A stretch of 64,000 bases of DNA. It comes from Planctomycetota bacterium. Lineage in GTDB: Bacteria; Planctomycetota; UBA1135; GCA-002686595. Positions within the stretch are counted from its first letter, which is position 1. Every line of letters begins with the position of its first letter. This document shows positions 28,076 through 37,200 of the stretch, one piece after another. Both the position numbers and the translations under genes were made by a program. The notes under the pieces were generated by a model, which had not been told where the DNA came from, searched no databases, and saw only the letters and a program-made list of their open reading frames with translations. The stretch is taken from assembly GCA_016795325.1 (NCBI GenBank), contig JAEUHY010000015.1, positions 310,001-374,000 on the forward strand, in the 5' to 3' direction.

Positions 28076-28696
28076 TCAGGGCGCCGCGGGCGGCGGCTCG
28101 GGGTCCGCGAGCAAGGCCGAAACGCGCGCCAACGCACGGTGCAGGAGCACGCGGATGGCGCCCTCGCTCTTGCCCATCTGCTGCGCGATCTCCGCGCGCG
28201 AAAGCCCGACCACGTGCGCTAGCGTGATCACTTCGCGGTACTCGTCGGGCAATTCCTCGAAGGCCTTCTCGACGCGCGCGATCTCTTCCTTGACCATCGC
28301 CTGGCGGCTGGGCGACGAGAACGAGCGGTAGCAGGCCGCGAGGCGCTGGTCGGCGTCCGATCCGTCGCCGCTCGAGATCGGGATCTCGCGCTGCGCGTCG
28401 CGCTTCTGCGCCAAGTAGAAGTCCTTGCGGTTGACGATCTTGCGCAGCGCCGTTGTGTACAGCCACTGCTTGAAGGCCGGCTCGCTCGGGAACTGGAACC
28501 GATCGGCGTGCTGGATCACTTCGCGGCACACCGACTGCACGATGTCGGAACTGGACTCGCGCGCGCGCACCACCGCGCCGGCGCGCAGCCGCACGAAGGC
28601 GCGCAACTCGGGCAGGTACAGCTCGAGCAGGCGATCCAGCGCGGCGCGGTCGCCAGCGGCCGCGCGTTCGGCGAGTTGGCCGACGTCGTCGTTCAT
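28076..28696 (-). CDS. ECF sigma factor, planctomycete type, divergent from a Ser/Thr kinase
   Basis: 206 aa from the ATG at 28696. Region 2 reads ESSSDIVQSVCREVIQ and FKQWLYTTALRKIVNRK (about residues 48-100). Region 4 reads LPDEYREVITLAHVVGLS then EIAQQMGKSEGAIRVLLHRAL (about 155-192). This wording resembles the planctomycete ECF factors that are commonly linked to large Ser/Thr kinases, and here a kinase gene starts 91 nt away on the other strand. No separate anti-sigma gene is adjacent; the kinase may control it. It precedes the beta-CASP gene in a likely two-gene operon. The longer upstream open frame runs into the kinase gene and is not used. Confidence 0.9.
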   Translation of the reverse strand: MNDDVGQLAERAAAGDRAALDRLLELYLPELRAFVRLRAGAVVRARESSSDIVQSVCREVIQHADRFQFPSEPAFKQWLYTTALRKIVNRKDFYLAQKRDAQREIPISSGDGSDADQRLAACYRSFSSPSRQAMVKEEIARVEKAFEELPDEYREVITLAHVVGLSRAEIAQQMGKSEGAIRVLLHRALARVSALLADPEPPPAAP

Positions 28697-28769
28697 GGGT
28701 GCGGGGCGCCGTCCCGAGGATTCGAGTCCTGTCGCCGCCAGAACGAAGCATACCCCTGTTCGAGCGTCG

Positions 28770-28775
28770 TAGACT
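28770..28775 (+). promoter_or_regulatory. -10-like TAGACT upstream of the first kinase
   Basis: TAGACT lies 12 nt before the ATG at 28788 in the 91-nt divergent region. It would give a leader of about 6 nt. No -35 element is recognisable. Confidence 0.3.
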
Positions 28776-28787
28776 TCCGCCCGACGC

Positions 28788-31700
28788 ATGGAATCACGCT
28801 CCACGAGCGCTGGCGGAGGCGAGGCCGCCGACGAGGACTTGGTGTTCCTGTATCTCGAGGAGCGCGAACAGGGCCTGTGCCGGAGTCTTGAAGAATTTGC
28901 GCGCCGCCACCCGCGCGCACGGGACGCCACGGTCGCCGAGCGCATCCGCGCGCTCGAATCCGCCGGGCTGCTCGTCAGCGCCGATGCGTCCGAACCGTTT
29001 CCCGAGGAACTCGGCGATTTCCGTCTGCTCCAACGTCTGGGCGGCGGCGGAATGGGCGTGGTGTTCCGCGCCCAGCAGCGCTCGCTGGGGCGTGAAGTCG
29101 CGCTGAAGCTGATCCGCCCGGAGCAGCTCTACTTCGACGGCGCGCGCGAGCGCTTCCGGCGCGAGGTGGAGGCCGTCGCGCGCCTCTCGCATCCGGGGAT
29201 CGCGGCCGTGTTCGCCTGCGGCGAAGAGCGCGGCGTGCCGTATTACGCGATGGAGCTGGTCGACGGCGTCTCGCTCGACGAGGTGCTGCGCCGGCTGCGC
29301 GGTCGCGCTCCGCACACCCTCACGGGTCGCGACCTCGCCTGCGCGTGGACGGGAACGGTCGAGGGCGCGCTGTTCGAGCGGCCGTGGATCGAGGCCTGCC
29401 TCGAGCTCGTGCGCCAGGTGTGCGCCGCGCTCGAGCATGCGCACTCGCGCGGCGTCGTGCACCGCGACATCAAACCCTCGAACGTGATGCTCACGCGCGA
29501 AGGCCGCGCGCTGGTGGTGGACTTCGGACTCGCCTCGCAGCGCGGCGCCGAGCGCTTGACCGGCGCCGGGGCGTTGATGGGCTCGACCGCCTACATGTCG
29601 CCCGAGCTCGCGAGCGGCAAGGCTTCGGAAGCGGATGCGCGCACCGACGTGTACTCGCTCGGCGTGAGCCTGTACGAGCTGCTCACGCTGCGCCTGCCGT
29701 ACTCGGGCGCGGGAGTGACCGAGATCGTGCAGCAGATCCTGGCCGGCGCCGCCCAGTCGCCGCGCCGCTTCAACTCGCGCCTCTCGCTCGACGCTGAAAC
29801 CGTGTGCGGCGCGGCGATGTCGGTCGAGCTCGAGCGTCGCTACAAGAGCGCGCGCGCCTTCGGCGACGACCTCACGAACCTGCTCGAGGGGCGGCCGATC
29901 GCGATGCGGCCGCTGGGATGGTTCGAACGCGCTTGGCGCTGGTCCCGGCGCCATCCGGCGCGCGCTCTATCCGCCGCGCTCGCGCTGGTGGTCGCGATCG
30001 GCGGGCCCGCTACCTACGGCGTGCTGCAGGCGCGCGCGGCCGAGGAGCAGCGCAAGCTCAACAGCGAGCTCAGCGCTGCGAACGCGGAGATCGAGCGCCG
30101 CGGCGCCGAGCTGTCGCGCGCCAACGTCGAACTGGGCGGCGCGCTGCAGCGCGAGACGCTCGAGCGCCAGCTCGCGCAGACCAACTTCGAGCGCGCGCGC
30201 GTGGCGGTGGAGCAGATGCTGGCCGAGACGGGCGCCGATGCGCTGGCGGACGTGCCGCAGATGCAGCCGGTGCGGCGCAAGCTGCTCGAGAAGGCGCTCG
30301 AGTTCTACTCGCAGATGGAGTCGGAGTCCTCGGGCAGCGCCGAGCTCGCACGCGAGCGCGCCTACACCGAACGCTCGATCGGCGACCTGCTGGGCGAGCT
30401 CGGGCGCTTCGACGAAGCGCGCGCGCGCCACACGCGCGCGGTCGAGCTCCTGCGCGAGGCGCGGCGCACGGACGACACGTTCAAGACGCGCCACACGCTG
30501 GCCAGCGCGCTCGGCCAGCTCGCCGTGCAGGCGAACGCGGCGGGCGAGGGCGAAAACGCCGAGGCGCTGTGGCGCGAGTCGATCGCCATCCTCAGCGAGG
30601 AGGACTTCAGCGACCCGCAGCGGCTGCGCGCAGGCATCGACCTGGTGCTGCTGCGCTACTCGCTGGCCTACGCCGTCTACTCGCGCGGCGAGACCGAGCA
30701 AAGCCTGTCGCTGTACGAGCAAGCGCTGACGCTCGCGCGGAAATTGCGCGAGTTCGCGGTCGACGACACCGACCTCGAACTGGCCCTGTCCGGCTCGCTT
30801 TCCGCCGCGGCCCAGGTGCTCGTGCACCTCTCGCGCATGGACGATGCCGATCGCCACTACGCCGAGTCGTTCGAGTTGCTCGAGCGCGTGCTCACCAAGG
30901 CGCCGCATTCGGTCCGCGTGCGCGAGCAGATGATTGAGCTCGCCAACAACTACGGCTTGCGCCTGATGACGAACTCCGATGCGCTGCGCGCGACGCGTGT
31001 GCTCTCCGAAGGGCTCGACGCAGCGCGCTCGCTCGCGAACGACTTCCCCGAGGATCCCGAGCAGCGCAAGCGCCTCGCGGTGATCGGTTTGAACCTCGCT
31101 GCGCACACCGCCAACAGCGGCGATTTCACCGGCGCGGACAAGTTCGCGCGCGAGTCGGTGGCGGCGCTCGAGCAGCTCTTCCAGCGCTACCCCGAGCGCA
31201 TCGAATACGGCTACTTCTTCGGCGTCGCACTCTCGATCCGCAGCGGAATCGCGACCGAACTCGGGCGGCTCGACGAGGCCGAGGCGGACTCGACGCGCGC
31301 CGTCGAGCTGCTGCGCGAGGCGCTCGAGGCGACCGGCGGCCACGCAGGCGTCAAGGCCGGGCTCGCCAGCGCGCTGTTCATGCGCGCCAGCGCGCGGCGT
31401 GCGGCGGGCGAGTTGGAGACGGCGCTCGAACTGGTGGTGGAAGGGCGACAGCACACGACCGGCCGGCCCGACGTGCTGTACGAGTGCGTCGAAGTGCTCG
31501 GCAAGATCAGCGTCGCAGCGCGCGGGAAGGGCGCCGCGGAGATCGAAGGCCGCGCGCGCGAGCTGGGCCTGGAGATGCTCGCGGCCGCAATCCAAGGCGG
31601 CTTCGACGACGCTGCGCGCCTGCGCACGGCGCGGGACCTCGGCGTGCTGCGGGAAGACCCGCGCTTCGAAGCGCTGGTGCGCAAACTCGAGAATCCATGA
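28788..31700 (+). CDS. Membrane-anchored Ser/Thr protein kinase with TPR-like region
   Basis: 970 aa. A short N-terminal helical module (about residues 14-65) is followed by a Hanks-type kinase domain (about 78-350). It has the glycine loop LGGGGMGVVF, the Lys of ALKLIRP, the catalytic HRDIKPSN (about 224-231), DFGLAS and SPELASG. One membrane helix (about 392-412) leads to a long extracytoplasmic, alpha-helical region with a coiled coil and TPR-like repeats (about 415-960). All catalytic residues are present, so it should be active. The architecture is frequent in Planctomycetota. It is divergent from an ECF sigma gene and is followed by a small gene that resembles its N-terminal module. Confidence 0.95.
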   Translation: MESRSTSAGGGEAADEDLVFLYLEEREQGLCRSLEEFARRHPRARDATVAERIRALESAGLLVSADASEPFPEELGDFRLLQRLGGGGMGVVFRAQQRSLGREVALKLIRPEQLYFDGARERFRREVEAVARLSHPGIAAVFACGEERGVPYYAMELVDGVSLDEVLRRLRGRAPHTLTGRDLACAWTGTVEGALFERPWIEACLELVRQVCAALEHAHSRGVVHRDIKPSNVMLTREGRALVVDFGLASQRGAERLTGAGALMGSTAYMSPELASGKASEADARTDVYSLGVSLYELLTLRLPYSGAGVTEIVQQILAGAAQSPRRFNSRLSLDAETVCGAAMSVELERRYKSARAFGDDLTNLLEGRPIAMRPLGWFERAWRWSRRHPARALSAALALVVAIGGPATYGVLQARAAEEQRKLNSELSAANAEIERRGAELSRANVELGGALQRETLERQLAQTNFERARVAVEQMLAETGADALADVPQMQPVRRKLLEKALEFYSQMESESSGSAELARERAYTERSIGDLLGELGRFDEARARHTRAVELLREARRTDDTFKTRHTLASALGQLAVQANAAGEGENAEALWRESIAILSEEDFSDPQRLRAGIDLVLLRYSLAYAVYSRGETEQSLSLYEQALTLARKLREFAVDDTDLELALSGSLSAAAQVLVHLSRMDDADRHYAESFELLERVLTKAPHSVRVREQMIELANNYGLRLMTNSDALRATRVLSEGLDAARSLANDFPEDPEQRKRLAVIGLNLAAHTANSGDFTGADKFARESVAALEQLFQRYPERIEYGYFFGVALSIRSGIATELGRLDEAEADSTRAVELLREALEATGGHAGVKAGLASALFMRASARRAAGELETALELVVEGRQHTTGRPDVLYECVEVLGKISVAARGKGAAEIEGRARELGLEMLAAAIQGGFDDAARLRTARDLGVLREDPRFEALVRKLENP

Positions 31701-31743
31701 ACGTTTCGTAACGCGGCGCGCGGGCCGCGGATTCAAGCCCGCA

Positions 31744-32127
31744 GTGGCGCCGGCCGAAGCGGACGCACGGGACGAGTTGGTTTCACGGGACGAGCTGTTT
31801 TCACGGAGCGCAGTGGATTCACGGGAGCATGGCAGGGGATCGCACACGAGCGCGCGCGAGGCGCAGCTCGAACAGCTCACCTTCGAGTGCCTCGAGCGCA
31901 TCGAGGGCGAGGGCCCGGCGGTGCTCGAGGAGCTGTGCCGTGCGTATCCGCCGCTGGCGGCCGAGTTGCTCGAGCGCATCCACGCGCTGGTCCAGCGGGG
32001 TCTGGTGGATGTGGACGCGAGCGCTTTGATCGCGCAGGAGCACGCCGACCAGAGGCCTCCGCCGCTGGCCGCCGCACCGCCCCGCCCGAGCGATGGGGCG
32101 TCGTCCGACGCGCCGCACGCGCTCTAG
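31744..32127 (+). CDS. Small protein resembling the N-terminal module of the large kinases (no kinase domain)
   Basis: 127 aa if started at GTG 31744, or 104 aa from GTG 31813; no ATG is in frame. Residues about 40-85 (LEQLTFECLERIEGEG, then LEELCRAYPPLAAELLERI) align closely with the N-terminus of the kinase at 58601 (LEELVFQVLERHESGD, then LDELCAAHPQRAQALRSRV) and more weakly with the kinase at 28788. No kinase motifs follow; the protein ends in a Pro/Ala-rich tail. An 18-bp tandem repeat near the start is translated as hexapeptides RDELVS, RDELFS and RSAVDS. It may be a stand-alone adaptor, or the remnant of a kinase gene whose catalytic part was lost. Confidence 0.5.
   Translation: MAPAEADARDELVSRDELFSRSAVDSREHGRGSHTSAREAQLEQLTFECLERIEGEGPAVLEELCRAYPPLAAELLERIHALVQRGLVDVDASALIAQEHADQRPPPLAAAPPRPSDGASSDAPHAL
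31766..31837 (+). repeat. 18-bp tandem repeat, four degenerate copies
   Basis: Units at 31766-31783, 31784-31801, 31802-31819 and 31820-31837, each beginning CACGG. The first two are closest to each other. The period is a multiple of three and reads as a six-residue repeat in the small ORF, which supports translation from the upstream GTG. Confidence 0.7.
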
Positions 32128-32203
32128 TCCGCCGCGCTCGCGCCGTTTCGCCTCCTTCGTTTCCCCTGCGTCGCTCTGTCGCCGCACCTCGGTCGAGCTC
32201 GCG

Positions 32204-32251
32204 CCCGAAATCGTGCCCCGAAATCGCGCCCCGAAATCGCACCCGAAATCG
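32204..32251. repeat. 12-13-bp tandem repeat with core CCCGAAATCG, four copies
   Basis: The 10-base core CCCGAAATCG occurs at 32204-32213, 32217-32226, 32230-32239 and 32242-32251, so the period is 13, 13 and 12 bp. The array lies in the 159-nt gap between two convergent genes (stops at 32127 and 32287). Its AAAT centres are unlike the GC-rich surroundings. Function unknown. Confidence 0.8.
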
Positions 32252-32286
32252 CACGACAGCGGTCGCAGCGGCCGGGCGCGCGTCGT

Positions 32287-32850
32287 TCAGCGCTCGCCTG
32301 CAGCCGGACGCGGCTGGCGCGCGTTCCACAGCGCGTACGGTTCGCCGTCGACGAGCAGGTCCGCCAGCAGCGCCGCTCCGCCGCGCTCGACGCGCACGAC
32401 CGCCAGCAGCTGGGGGCGCGAGACGTTGTTCAGCGCGCTCGGGTCGGCGGCGTCGGCCGGAATGAAGAAGCGCTCCACTCCGTAGTCGAGGGTCCAGGAG
32501 TTCTCCCACTGACCTCGCAGGACCCCCCGCAGCGCGACAGCGTCCGGCGGCGGCGCGCCGTGCAGCGCAGTCGGCCGCCAGAACGGCGACGCGGGCTCGA
32601 GCTCCACCCATACGTCGTCCCCGAGCTGCGCCTGCGGACATTCGTTGCGCAGCTCGTCCACAGCGAGCCGCGCAATCGCGAGCGGCGTCGCGATGTAGCG
32701 CCCCGCGAGCGGGTCCATCGGATCGAACGGCGCGACTTCCAGCCGCACTTCCACCGCGTGCGCGGCGAGCAGCTCCGCGCGCAAGGCGATGCCCGCGACG
32801 GCGAGGAACGACGGCGCAACGGCCAGCCAATACTTCAACGAGTTGTTCAT
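32287..32850 (-). CDS. GDYXXLXY-type domain membrane-associated protein
   Basis: 187 aa. An N-terminal membrane helix (about residues 7-28) is followed by the pattern DPMDPLAGRYIAT, a variant of the DPRDPLRGDY motif of the GDYXXLXY family, and a later YGVERFFIPAD segment also typical for it. The family is of unknown function and is often encoded next to DUF2157 membrane proteins. That is the case here: its ATG overlaps the stop of the DUF2157 gene (ATGA). Confidence 0.8.
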   Translation of the reverse strand: MNNSLKYWLAVAPSFLAVAGIALRAELLAAHAVEVRLEVAPFDPMDPLAGRYIATPLAIARLAVDELRNECPQAQLGDDVWVELEPASPFWRPTALHGAPPPDAVALRGVLRGQWENSWTLDYGVERFFIPADAADPSALNNVSRPQLLAVVRVERGGAALLADLLVDGEPYALWNARQPRPAAGER

Positions 32851-34052
32851 TGGTTCAGGGCTCCAAGTTGCGTGCGCGCAGCGCGGCGGCCTCGTTCGAA
32901 CACCCACGCGACGCCCAGCAGCAGCGCGCCGGTGGCGAGGAACGCGAAGGCGCCGTCGAGCTTGTCCCACAGGTATTCGAAGTAGCGCGCGACGACTCCC
33001 GCGAGGAACAGCACGACGCCCGCGGTGGCGAGCGGCGCGCGCCCCAGCCGCGCGGCGAGTGCGATCGCGGTCAGTGCGCCGCCGAAGAGGACGAGGTTGG
33101 CGACGAGCGGCAGCCAGTACGGCGCGAACAACGCCAGCAGCGCGAGCGCCACCGTCGCCGCGAGCAGTCCCCAGCCGATCGCGACATGCGCTCCGCGCGC
33201 GCGCAGCGTGGCGACAGCGAGCACGAGCGCCGCCGCGCCGCAGGCCGCCCACACCGGCGTGAGACGCGCTAGCAACTCGCCGGCGCCGACCGCCGCGTCC
33301 GCGTCAGGCCACCCTGCGTGCGCTCCAGTCCACGCTTCCTCGAACGCGAGCACGAACGGTGCGCTCGCGGCGAGCAGCACGATCGGGCGGCGCAGCGTCG
33401 GCGCGAAGGCCGCGAAGCGCGTGCCGTCGCACAGCGCCACGAGCGCCGCCAGCAACGCGGCGAGCGCGGCGCCGACGAGCGTGAAGTTGGCCAGCCAAGC
33501 GGCGAATTGAGGGCGTGGTTGATCCTCGATCCACACGCCGGTGTGCCAGCCGGCCCACACCAGGGCGAGCGCCAGCACCAGCTCGAGCACGGCGCGCGAG
33601 CGTGTGGCGAGCGCGATCGGAATGCTGAGCGTCCACCACAGCAGCGCGGCGTGCGGGTAGTGCGCGGAGAGGTTGTAGATCTGCGCCACCAGCCCGAGCG
33701 CGCCGCCGAAGGCCGCGACCGCGGCGAGCGTGAGTCCGCGCCCGACGAGCGGATGCTCGCCGCGCTCCGTCAGGCGCCAACCGGCCCAGTGCAGGCCGAA
33801 CCACACGCCGAACACGATTGCCAGCTTGGCGGCCTTGCCGAGCAGCTCCCAGTTGTAGCCCACCAGGTACAGCAGCCCGGCGGCGATCAACAGTCCGCCG
33901 AAAGCAGCGACGACGGCGGCGAAGTCCACGCGCCGCTCGTTCCAGACCGCGCGCAGCCGCGCGGCGACGAGCGAGCGCTGTTCGGCGCTCAGCGCGCCTT
34001 CGCGCTCGAGTTCGGCGAGCGCACGTTCCAGGGCCTGCAGTCGGTTCGACAT
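32847..34052 (-). CDS. DUF2157 family polytopic membrane protein
   Basis: 401 aa. A cytosolic N-terminal helical segment of about 40 residues (LQALERALAELEREGALS) precedes at least ten hydrophobic helices. The first of these reads AAVVAAFGGLLIAAGLLYLVGYNW, characteristic of DUF2157 proteins. The function is unknown. It forms an operon with the overlapping GDYXXLXY-domain gene downstream. A TAGGCT element ends exactly 9 nt before the ATG. Confidence 0.85.
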   Translation of the reverse strand: MSNRLQALERALAELEREGALSAEQRSLVAARLRAVWNERRVDFAAVVAAFGGLLIAAGLLYLVGYNWELLGKAAKLAIVFGVWFGLHWAGWRLTERGEHPLVGRGLTLAAVAAFGGALGLVAQIYNLSAHYPHAALLWWTLSIPIALATRSRAVLELVLALALVWAGWHTGVWIEDQPRPQFAAWLANFTLVGAALAALLAALVALCDGTRFAAFAPTLRRPIVLLAASAPFVLAFEEAWTGAHAGWPDADAAVGAGELLARLTPVWAACGAAALVLAVATLRARGAHVAIGWGLLAATVALALLALFAPYWLPLVANLVLFGGALTAIALAARLGRAPLATAGVVLFLAGVVARYFEYLWDKLDGAFAFLATGALLLGVAWVFERGRRAARTQLGALNQ

Positions 34053-34061
34053 CGTGGTGCG

Positions 34062-34067
34062 AGCCTA
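34062..34067 (-). promoter_or_regulatory. -10-like TAGGCT 9 nt before the DUF2157 start
   Basis: TAGGCT on the minus strand, 9 nt from the ATG, the same distance as at the cytochrome and second-kinase genes. It suggests an almost leaderless transcript. No -35 element is seen. Confidence 0.35.
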
Positions 34068-34288
34068 TCGGCGTCGCTGCGCTGCCGCCGTGGACCAAGC
34101 GCCGATCGCAGCGCAAAGCGCCGGTGATCGAACGCGGCGGAGCTCGTGCGGCAACGAGTTTGCGCGTCGTTTCAGGCGCGTCCACGCTCGGTTGCGCCGT
34201 GATTTTTCGGAGCAGCTGCGCGAGGGCGCGTAACGGCGCGCGCGAGGCGCGGATCACCTCCGTGGGGCCCCCGAGCCCCGCCGCCACC

Positions 34289-37200
34289 ATGAACAACCCC
34301 GCCAACCTCTTCGTCCTCGCCCCGCTCCTCGTTCCGACCCAGGCTGAACTCACGCCCGCTCCCACTCGGCCGCCCGACCGGCTGTTCGTCGACGGTCCGT
34401 TCGTCAGCGTCCCCGTCGAGTTCGAAGACGACGGCGTGCCGCTGCCCAATCCCGCGCTCGTCGAAGCCGACGCCGACGGCGACCGCATCGTCGCGCCGGC
34501 CAGCGGCGATCCGTTCTTCCTGGGCTTCACCGCCGGCAAGCACTTCCCGCCCGAGGGCGAGCGCATCGATCCGCTGCTGCTCGAGGCGCTGCGCTCGCAC
34601 TACGCCGACGGTCGGCCGAGCCAGGAGACCTACGCCTTTGTGATGTTCGACAAGCGCATCACGCAGGCGCGAGTGCAGGCTCTGGCCGACGCTGGAGCGC
34701 GCGTGCTCGAGTTCCATCCGCACTACTGCCTCAAGGTCGCCTTCGCTCCCGCGGCGCTCGACACGCTCGCGAACCTCGACTTCGTGCGCTGGGTCGGCGT
34801 CGCGCAGCCTTGGCAGAAGGTGCACCGTTCGATGGGCGAGGCGCGCGAGAGACTGCGCGACGGCGAACTGCTCGAGAGCTACATCAACGTGTTCGATTCG
34901 GACCTGTGCGCCGAGTCGACCTGGCGCCGCGTGGGAACGGTGGAACTCGGCGGACCGAACGGCGTCGAGCGCGTCGAAGATCCGAACATCGGCCCCAAGG
35001 CGTGGATGTCGAACGGCTGGCAGCAGCGCGCACTCGAAGCGCTTGGCGTCGAGGTGTTCGAGTACGTCGATTCGATCCGCGCCTTCCGCGCGCGCCTCTC
35101 GCCGACGCAACTCGAGGCGCTCGTCGCGCTCGATTTCGTGCAGTTCATCGAGCCGCAGGGCGTGCCCGAACTCGCGCACGACGAGTCGATGCCGATGGTG
35201 CTCGCGGACCGCACGCGCCAGTTCTGGAATGGCGCGGGCCCCGCGATCGTCGGCCAGGGCGATTCGGGGATCGAGTACTCGCACCAGGGCCTGACGGGCT
35301 TCTACTGGACCGCTTCGGACCTCGCCGGTTCGTCCGAGTCCACTACCGACGACCTGTGCGGCCACGGCACGCACGTCGCGGGCACGATCATGGGCTCGGG
35401 CGCCGTCGAGGACAGCTACGAAGGCGCGGCCGCGGGCGCCGCGAACCTCGCCACGACGCGTTTCTTCAACACGAAGCTCTTCTACGGCACGGGCTGCTGG
35501 TTCGGCGGCGCGTCGATGTCGACGATCATGGGATCGTTCGACTCGAGCTACACCGACGGCTCGGGCAACGTCACTGCACGGCCGCACGTGCTCAACCAAT
35601 CGTGGGGGACGGATGCCCCGGTCGGCGGCGCGTTCGGCACGGAGGCCGACTGCCGGACGATCGACGCCAACATCTACGCGAACACGCAGCTGCACGTGTT
35701 CGCCGCCGGCAACGAAGGCCCCGGCGCGAGCACGGTCAACATCGAAGCCTCGTCGAAGAACGTGCTCACGGTCGGCGGCGTGCGCGACTACGCCGAGGGC
35801 GTCGAGGATCCCGGCGAGATGTACACGGCCTCGAGCCGCGGGCCCACAGCGGACGCGCGCTGGAAGCCCAACTTGTCCGCGCCGGCGACGCGCATCCTCT
35901 CGTGCGACGCCGACAACCTCTCGGGGTACGTGCTCAAGAGCGGCACGAGCATGGCCGCGCCGCACGTCACGGGCGTCGCCGCGCAGCTCATGGAGCGCCA
36001 CGCGTTCCTGCGCCACAACGCGGTCACGACCGGCGCGCTGCTCATGGCCAGCGCGATGACCAAGGACAACATCCTGCTCACCTCGCCGACTTCGTCGCAC
36101 CTCGACAACTGGGGCGCGGGACGGCTCGACGCGTACAAGGCGCACTACGGGCCGGGCGACGTGTACTTCTGGGGCTGGACGCAGGGAACCGGCGCGGGCA
36201 ACTACGTCGACGTGCCGGTGCCCGCGGGCGCGACGCTGATGTCCGTGTGCCTCTACTACCACGAGGTCGCGGCCAGCTCGGGCGCGTCGCAGGCGCTCGT
36301 CAACGACCTCGACCTGTGGATCGACAGCCCGACGGGCGGAAACAGCGCGAGCACCAACACCGGTGAGTACTCGGCGCAGCAGAGCTCGCTCGACAACACG
36401 GAGATCCGCCTGATCAACAACCCGATCGCGGGCAACTGGCGCGTCAAGGTCCACCCGCGGAGCGCGACGAGCAACACGCGCGTGGGACTCGCGGTGCTGG
36501 TGCACTACGACGACACGACGCCCAACGGGACGTTGAACGTCACGGCTTCGAGTACGGCGATCAAGCCCAACGAGAACGTGACCATCGCGGCCACGGCCTT
36601 CAATCCCGAGTACGTCGCGTCCGCGGTGTTCTTCGACTCGACGTCGAGCGGCGACACGCTGCAGAACGCGACCGGCGTGCTCGAGGACGGCGCCACGGCG
36701 AACTACATGAACAACCAGCAACTCGGCCGCGACGTGCTCGTCGGCAGCATCCGGCCCAACGACTCGCGCAGCGTGACGTGGACCACGCGCTGGGCCACGG
36801 AGGGCGTCAAGAGCTTCAGCGTCGCGGCTCGCTCGGACAACTGGAACGACAAGGTCGACTCGGTCTCGATCGTCGTCGACGGCACGCCGCCCGCGCTGCC
36901 GACCGGGTTGACCTCGGCGACGCACCCGGCCGGGGTGTGGCGCAACTCGCCGAACCTCACGCTGAACTGGACGCCGGGTGCGGACAACCTGTCGGGCGTC
37001 GACGGTTACAGCCACGTGTTGCAAGGCCTCGCCGCGCTGCCGAACACCTCGCAGGACATCGGCGCGGTGAACAGCTACGTGACAACGCTGCCCGGTAGCT
37101 TCGGGACGTTCTTCTACAGCCTGCGCCCGGTCGACGTCAGCGGCAACTGGAACGCGAGCTACGTGTCGTACGGTCCGATCCGCTACGACGGCGTGCAGCC

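Noticed and set aside
28716..28740. tRNA-like 3' end: GGATTCGAGTCCTGTCGCCGCCA between the ECF sigma and kinase genes
   Set aside because: It resembles a T-arm plus acceptor end, but the closing pair of the T-stem is mismatched, and no matching 5' acceptor strand, D-arm or anticodon arm exists upstream. At most a decayed tRNA fragment or chance.
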